Of a stretch of DNA of 64,000 nucleotides, positions 58,210 to 64,000 are shown in pieces (position 1 is the first letter of the stretch; each line of letters begins with the position of its first letter). A model generated the notes under the pieces. The model was not told the origin of the DNA. It ran no database searches and saw nothing but the letters and a program-made list of their open reading frames with translations. This DNA comes from Galbula dea (taxonomy: Eukaryota; Chordata; Aves; Piciformes; Galbulidae). Location: positions 186,001-250,000 of the forward strand of contig VWZX01001091.1 of NCBI GenBank assembly GCA_013399015.1, read 5' to 3'. Made by a program: the position numbers and the translations under genes.

Positions 58210-61040
58210 TTGGATGCTTTGATCAGCAAAGGGTTTCTTGTGGTGATATGCACTATTTGGTTGCTATTTTGGAGGATTCAGTGATTCATAGAAACACACA
58301 TACATTATAAACATATACTAAAGAAATGCATAAAGCAATACTCATAGTGAAGGTTCAGTGCAGCCTTTTCACATGCAGCCTCATCATTTTATCCTGTGGT
58401 TTGCAGAAGTGCTTCTCCATAAAGTTCATAAGGTCACAAAGTCCCTCAGCTGACATGATGGGGAAAAAAAAGCCAAGCTGATAGGAAGAACAGAGAACTC
58501 TAACTGAAAAACTAAGGATCATGTAACCTGATAAGAAATTCAAAATGAAGAAAAGAAAGAGGAAAGGTATTGAATTGAGCAAGTAGTTTGAATTCAAATG
58601 GGGTTTAGTTTATCTGATTTAGTTCTAATGTAGTTTAACAGCCCTTGCCTTTCCAAATGTAAAGATTAGAAGCTTTATTAGCTAATAAATTTAGGAACTT
58701 TTCAGCACAACTGTTTCTTAGAATCTCTGATATTTTCCCCTTATAAAAAAAGATCTAAAATATAGGATTCATTCCTTTATACAGGCAGACTTTGCATCTT
58801 TGGAGCAGCACAAACTCTCCTTGCTCTTTTTGCTTGGTCATGCCCTCACTCACATGACAGTGATGGAACTGACTGGGAGTTTCTGTAGTGAGTCATTTCA
58901 AGTTGAGGTTCCATATGTAGAATTGTAGGTAAAGTAGCACCTTACAAATCATCAATTGTAGTGTCAAAGGCACTATAATGGAGCTTTTAGTGTCAGCTCT
59001 CCCCTCTAACAATCATGCACCAAACATTCCCTTCAAGCCTCAAAACACAGTGCTGTTTCTTACTACTCCTTGGATTGCTATTGCTGTAGCCACACTGAGC
59101 CTCAGCAGAACATTTCTTCCTGGCAGCTGGCTGTCAGGTCACACTAGAACCACGCTGAGAAGGAAAGGCTCCAGGGTGCTAAATATGTCCAAGAAGGTCA
59201 TCATACAGGTTACAGAAAACTTTGCATTAACAGGCATGGGTTCAAGAGCTTCTTGTCACCTTCTTGCCTGGGTGTCTTAATTTGATGAGTATCTCTCTCT
59301 TAAAATCAGTGCCCTGAGTTTGTCTAAATTTGCATGGCTAGTTTAGCATCTGTTAGATCAGCAGAGTTGGTCTGATAGTCTGGTCTCCATGAGATTGGAC
59401 TGGAATAAGCTGTTTTACTATGAATGTTCCACGAGAGCTTCCCACAGTAGAAACCCCATTACAAAAGCAAATAAAATAGCTTTACTCTAGTACTATTATG
59501 TTCTGCTCTTTTTTTAGAGTTAAAGACCTAAATAGTTCTAGTAATTAAAAGAGAGGAATGAGAACACAAACAAGACCATGAAACTTAGCTTTTAGAAAAG
59601 TTTTCTAGTAACTTCCTTTTTCACTGATTTCCTCCTTGGAATTAGTCATTTTCTTTCCTTTTTTAACAAGCAAAAGAGACATGCAGTACTGGAACAGATT
59701 TACAATTCTTTGGTGGTGATAAATGTGCTGCATTCTGTTTGGATGTCTCCCTTGAATATGAAGTACAAAAATAATCTGAAAAATCAAAATGTCCTAGGGT
59801 ATTTTAAAAGCTAAACAGCTTTAGTTAGTTTTTGTTTCAGGAACTACACCAGCTCTCCACAACTACATAATAAGCCATCTAGGCATGGCAAGGCTTTTCA
59901 CTGTGTCTAAGTACAACCTCCACTGAAGCCAAATCAAGATCCCTGGTTGGCTTTAAAGAATTAATAGCTGTTTCTCTAATGTAAGTTCCTAATAATCTTT
60001 TATACTAGCTCTCTAACACTGATGTGGAAGGAAGAACAAAGTTAAAAAAAAATAGTAGCAATTTCAAAGCACAACTCATTCAGTGTTCTCAGTATGTTAA
60101 TAGATAATATTTAAGCTAGTTTGCTCAGGAGAGGAGGAACAGAAGACTTGACAGCTATAAAAAACTCAATTATTTGGGATTTATTTGGAGGGGTTTCCTT
60201 CATATTTCTGAGTTTCTCCTTTCCCATTTACTATGTTTTCTTTTGTTGCCCCAAGGAGGAGTTGTAGTAGCAATAGTAGCTTCTTTGCATTTCTTTAATT
60301 AAATTCTGAGAGGCCCAGATGCTTCCATTTGCAATCTCCCTTTCTCTTACTAAAGCACAGAGGAGTTAATCATATAGTAGGCTTCAGTTTACTCTGAACA
60401 GAGGCTGGGGCAAAGTTAATTAAGCCTTGCCATTTTGTTGAAGTATAGCCTGCCATCACAACAGGTCTCTGCTGCATTGCTTTGAATTGTTTTTTTAATC
60501 AAGTACAGAATTCTGAGACTTTAGCTCTCTCTCTAGTTTAAATTATTAAAGACATTGATCTGTAATCATTTTTTCTTGTCCAAGAACTGAGTGTTGTAAT
60601 TTGGCCCTCAGCAAGTGTCTAGTTTGGTCATACTGAAGTGTAGACAGCTGGGGCTGGAAGAAAGAGCAGGAAAATTTCCAAGGGTGATTGTTTGCATTAC
60701 AGTTGAGCAGACACACAGGTTATTTAGGTGCCCAAAGCTACAAGTAGGTATTCCCTGGAGTTTTGACAGACATCTCAGGCCACTTCTAAAAATCCTGGGG
60801 TGGCATTACCTGCATCATCAGGTGTGTAAACATTCTTTGACTCTGTTTCTGACTCTTGCATCCTCTTTCCAAAGATGCTGCAGTGTTAAGCAAGGTGAAC
60901 GTTAGGCACCTATTTTGGCATGTACCCCAGAAACAGCCAGTGAATTCCCAGCCTTCACCTTTCATAATGGAAAATTTACCCAAATAGTCAATGATGCAAA
61001 TGGGAGGCAGATCACTTCCCAGGTACATCCTCAGGCTGAC
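58210..61040. other. Unique AT-rich spacer between an inverted CR1 pair
   Basis: About 2.8 kb without recognised gene or repeat. It would be the loop if the two flanking CR1 copies paired in a transcript. Confidence 0.5.
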
Positions 61041-61123
61041 AATCACAGAATCACAGAATATTAGGAGTTGGCAGGGACCTCAAAAGATCGTCTAGTCCAA
61101 ACCCCCTGCTACAGGAGGATTCC

Positions 61124-61862
61124 CTAGACCAGGTCACACAGAAGCACATCCAGACAGGTTTGGAATACCTCCAGAGAAGGAGACTCCACAACCTCTCTGG
61201 GCAGCCTGTGCCAGGGCTCTGGCAGCTCAACTGGGAAAAAATGCCTACGTGTATTCACATGGAAACTCCTATGCTTCAGCTTACAGCCATTGCCCCTTGT
61301 CCTGTCACTGGGCTTCACTGAGAAGAGCCTGACCCCATCCTCCTGACACACACCCCTTCACATATTTAAAAGCATAGATGAGGTCACCCCTTAGTGTCCT
61401 CTTCTCCAAGCTAAAGAGACCCAGCTCCCTCAGCCTTTCCTCAGAAGGAAGATGTTCCAGCCCCTTCATCATCTTGGTGGCTCTGCGCTGGACTCTCCCC
61501 AGCAGTTCCCTATCCTTCTTCAACTGAGGGACCCAGAACTGGACACAAGATTCCAGATGTGGCCTCACCAGGGTAGAGCAAAGAGGAAGAACCACCTTTC
61601 TTGACCTACTAACCACACCCCTTTTAATACACCCCAGAATCCCATTGGCCCTCCTGGCCACAAGAGCACACTGCTGGCTCATGCTCATCCTTCCATCCAC
61701 CAGGACCCCCAGATCCCTTTCCCCTTCCCTGCTCTCCAACAGCTCAGTCCCCAACCTATACTCANAGCCAGGTCGTTAATGAACAGATTGAAAAGTACTG
61801 GTTCCAGTACTGACCCCTGAGGGACTCCACTAGACACAGGCCTTCAGCTAGACTCCATCCCA
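61124..61862 (-). pseudogene. CR1 ORF2 remnant, broken by N and a frameshift
   Basis: Minus-strand frames 61,754-61,305 and 61,351-61,124 together cover the C-terminal region from GTELLESREGERDLG to LDVLLCDLV. One extra base near 61,350 (GAAGGGGTGTGTGTC versus GAAGGGTATGTGTC in the 57 kb copy) causes the frameshift. The upstream motif GVPQGSVL (reverse-transcriptase core) lies beyond the N. Unlike its sister it has lysine, not stop, at the position of the 57,660 nonsense codon, so the two copies died independently. Confidence 0.9.
61765..61765. other. Single-N assembly join (probable lost CR1 sequence)
   Basis: The N joins GTATAGGTTGGGG-side sequence (antisense CCAACCTATACTCA) to AGCCAGGTCGTTAATGAACA. 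In the sister copy these segments are separated by about 190 bp. Confidence 0.75.
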
Positions 61863-62425
61863 AAATGAGGTTTTTATCACCTTACCTTTTCCTGCCTACA
61901 TCTGATTCCCCTGGGAGGGAAACATGGGTACACAAGTCCAAAGAGAGCCCTGGAGCACTCTGACTGGGTCCCCACCTGAGAGACTTAGGCACTTAGTGAA
62001 TAAGAGACCCTAGTAAGGAAAACATATCCTGCTCTACCTTCCTGTCTCACAAGCTGGCTGTCAGATATTCACAGAGATTTATTTATGGATGAGCTGCAGA
62101 GACAGAACTTTATTTAAAGGAAAGACTTAACAAATAAATGTTAATAACAAACACAGCTGAGGAAAACTTGTTCTGCTTGGGCACAATTAGGGAAGAAGAG
62201 AGGTAAAATTCATCAGATAAATTATCCATTATGAATTATTCACATAATTTTACAGGAAACTTTAAATTAGTGCAAGGTAAAGATCCTAATTTATAACTCT
62301 CTTCTCTGTAGTACAAGAGTATGTGAGAACTTCAAATAACTAGGCTTTGATTTGAAAAAAGGCCTTTTTGAGATTTTAATAACTCACTCGGATTAACTTT
62401 ATCAGTTTGGTAGTTATGTTACATT
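61863..62425. other. Unique DNA between two CR1 copies
   Basis: About 560 bp with no recognised feature. Confidence 0.5.
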
Positions 62426-63215
62426 ACAGAATCACAGAGCAGCCAGAGTTGGAAGGGACCCATTAGGATCATCTAGTCCAACTCCTGTTTAAGCACAGGA
62501 CAACTCCACAGTCACACCATGTGCCTAAGTGCCTTGTCCAAATGCTTCTTAATCTCCGTGAGAGTAGGGGCCATGACAGCCTCCCTGGGGAGCCTGTTCC
62601 AATGCTCCACCACCCTCTGGGTAAAGAAGCTCCCATGAATATTCAATCTAAATCTCCCCTGGCACAGCTTCATGCCGTTCCCCTGTGTCCTGTCACTATC
62701 CACCAGAGAGAAGAGGCCAGCACCCACCCCTCCCTCCCTGGTGAGGAAGTTATAGACAGCTATGAGGTCTCCCCTAAGCCTCCTCTTCTCCAGGCTGAAC
62801 AGACCACGTGCTTTCAGGCTTTCCTCATAACACTTCCCTTCCTTTCCCTTCACATTCCTTGTGGCCTCCTCTGGACACTCTCCAACAGCCTCATGTCCTT
62901 CCTGTACTGTGGTGCCCAAAACTGCACACAGTTCTCCAGGTGAGGCTGCACCAGAGCGGAGTAGAGTGGAATCAGCACCTCCCTCAGTCAGCTAGCAATG
63001 GAGTGCTTGATGCACCCCTGAATCCTGTTGGCCCTCGTAGCTGCCAGTGCACATTGCTGGCTCATATTCAACCTATCATCTACCAAAACTCCTAGATCCC
63101 TCTCTGCAGTGCTACTCTCCAGCCTCACATTCCCCAGTTGGTGAGTTGTTTTTGGGTTGGCCCTACCCAAGTGCAGAACCTGGCACTTGTCCTTGTTAAA
63201 CTTAATTACAGAAAA
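62426..63215 (-). mobile_element. CR1 LINE fragment, ~790 bp
   Basis: Minus-strand CR1 of a different 3' type from its neighbour at 61 kb. The plus strand shows TACAGAATCACAGAGCAGCC, GGAAGGGACCCATTAGGATC and ACTCCTGTTTAAGCACAGGA, which resemble the tail fragment at 49,123. It is truncated at the IKFNKDKCQVLHLG segment near 63,210. More diverged in frame than the 49 and 57 kb copies. Confidence 0.95.
62512..63215 (-). pseudogene. CR1 ORF2 remnant, multiply broken
   Basis: The upstream part (63,305-62,988 frame) shows KFNKDKCQVLHLGRANP, SSTAERDLGVLVDDRLNMSQ and QCALAATRANRIQG, then ends in an in-frame TGA at 62,988-62,990. The downstream part (62,919-62,512) shows LFSLEKRRLRGDLIAVYNFL, SDRTQGNGMKL, RFRLNIHGSFF and HWNRLPREAVMAP to the RHMV stop. 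Frame changes between the two. Lacks all upstream domains. Confidence 0.88.
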
Positions 63216-64000
63216 TGAAACTGGGGCCACCTCAACTGTCATCACCAAGCATAGGCCTGACTCCTCACACACCCACCCCCACACACAGAGACAGAGCTTT
63301 CTCACAGGCTGCTATGGTTAGAAAATAAAGTACTGCAGGAAAAAAAAAAAAGGCCCAGCAAGACTGAAAACAAAACATGAACTGACTGGGGTTTTTGTCA
63401 TTCTTCCTCCCAATGTCTGTTCATCTGCCTGCTCTCGGGTGCCAGCAAGCCTGCTCAGTGAAGTACTCTGAGTAAGTCTGTTCCTCTTCATTTTATTCTG
63501 GCCACTTCATGCTCACATCAATTCACTGCTATTTCTTTGAGCATATCTGGTTACCATAATCCTTGCCTGAATGATCAGGACTATTTTAATCAGAAACTAA
63601 TGTTTTTCCCAGATTAACTAAAAGACCTTTTCTGCTGCCACATAGCTAGCATCTCCCTTGTTCTTTCCATAGTTAAGTTTTATATGCTTAGAATCACTTA
63701 AAACCATAATTCATTTCTCCACTTGAGATTTAACATACTTGCACACACAAACCCCACACACAGCACCCTACTATTCTGGCCTGTCCTTGTTTTCATTTGG
63801 ACAAAGAGCAGCACAAGGTGCAACTTTAAGGAAAGCTTGGGTTTATTTTAGCCTAACAAATGTTACATTACAAGCCCATACTTGTTAAAGTGCCCGTAGC
63901 CTAAACATTTTTTTTTTCATATAAACACAAATGGATTCTCAGTAGAGGAGAGGAAGCATAATTAAACATTGCATATGAGGTCACAGATTCATCATGTAAA
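63216..64000. other. Unique DNA to the window edge
   Basis: No gene recognised. Contains a C/A-rich stretch near 63,268-63,292 and short A and T runs (63,341; 63,908). Confidence 0.5.

Larger units (their letters stand above)
61041..61862 (-). mobile_element. CR1 LINE fragment with an assembly join inside
   Basis: Minus-strand copy of the young CR1 type. The 3' tail is on the plus strand at 61,041 (AATCACAGAATCACAGAATA). The 5'-most part (61,766-61,862) encodes the reverse-transcriptase SGVPQGSVL-FNLFINDLA segment, directly upstream of the point where the 57.3 kb copy begins. Between the two parts lies the N at 61,765. Compared with the 57.3 kb copy about 190 bp (its 57,304-57,493) are missing there, including the catalytic FADD region. 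The loss may be an assembly gap. Confidence 0.95.

Noticed and set aside
1..64000. CRISPR arrays, operons, phage or plasmid modules
   Set aside because: No regularly spaced direct repeats with spacers and no prokaryotic gene clusters are present; the sequence is vertebrate.
1..64000. Known microRNA, snRNA or rRNA genes
   Set aside because: A scan by eye for common mature microRNA sequences and conserved RNA motifs found none; a covariance-model search would be needed to exclude weak cases.

Overview
The window looks like avian nuclear DNA (Neoaves-like). It is AT-rich and CpG-poor, has no prokaryotic gene organisation, and carries many 5'-truncated copies of CR1, the dominant LINE of birds. 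It also holds one solo LTR of the avian ERVL type. I recognise no host protein-coding exon on either strand. The open frames longer than about 120 codons are either CR1 reverse-transcriptase remnants or explainable by chance and local base composition. The window is best read as intergenic or intronic sequence. I cannot assign a species; CR1 of the type at 57-62 kb is young-looking here, but that alone does not name a lineage.

Layout. 0-3.4 kb: unique AT-rich sequence. 3.4-5.6 kb: three CR1 fragments, the first two head to head, with a single-N assembly join inside the first. 5.6-20.3 kb: mostly unique DNA with a CR1 3' end at 9.2 kb, a tiny CR1 tail at 14.15 kb, and faint relics of older amniote repeats (8.3, 11.9, 15.0 and 18.7 kb). 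20.3-23.6 kb: a CR1 tail, a pyrimidine tract, a short CR1, a CpG-retaining patch, and then the most interesting object of the window. At 23,381-23,547 (minus strand) a 72-nt tRNA-Glu-like sequence with intact A and B boxes is fused directly to the last ~100 nt of CR1, which is the architecture of a tRNA-headed SINE mobilised by CR1. 23.6-31.1 kb: one large CR1 at 28.4-29.2 kb and one old CR1 3' end at 31.0 kb. 31.1-48.3 kb: a 17-kb stretch with no recognisable CR1, containing an 80-bp duplication around a single N (probable assembly artefact) and a CpG-retaining, motif-rich patch at 40.8-41.15 kb. 48.3-64 kb: CR1-dense, with the best-preserved copy at 49.4-50.1 kb, a solo ERVL-type LTR at 53.5-54.2 kb, and a tail-to-tail pair of near-identical CR1s (57.3-58.2 plus, 61.0-61.9 minus).

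How the parts relate. All CR1 copies are dead. They are 5'-truncated fragments of ORF2 plus the 3' end, with no endonuclease domain. They fall by eye into several 3'-end types. The SINE-like element carries the 3' end of the same type as the copies at 21.75, 57.3 and 61.0 kb, which points to its likely mobilising partner. All three single-N positions (3,576; 36,572; 61,765) sit at joins that look wrong: two appear to have lost about 380 and 190 bp of CR1, and one is a duplicated contig end. All similarities were judged by eye; no alignment or database search was run.
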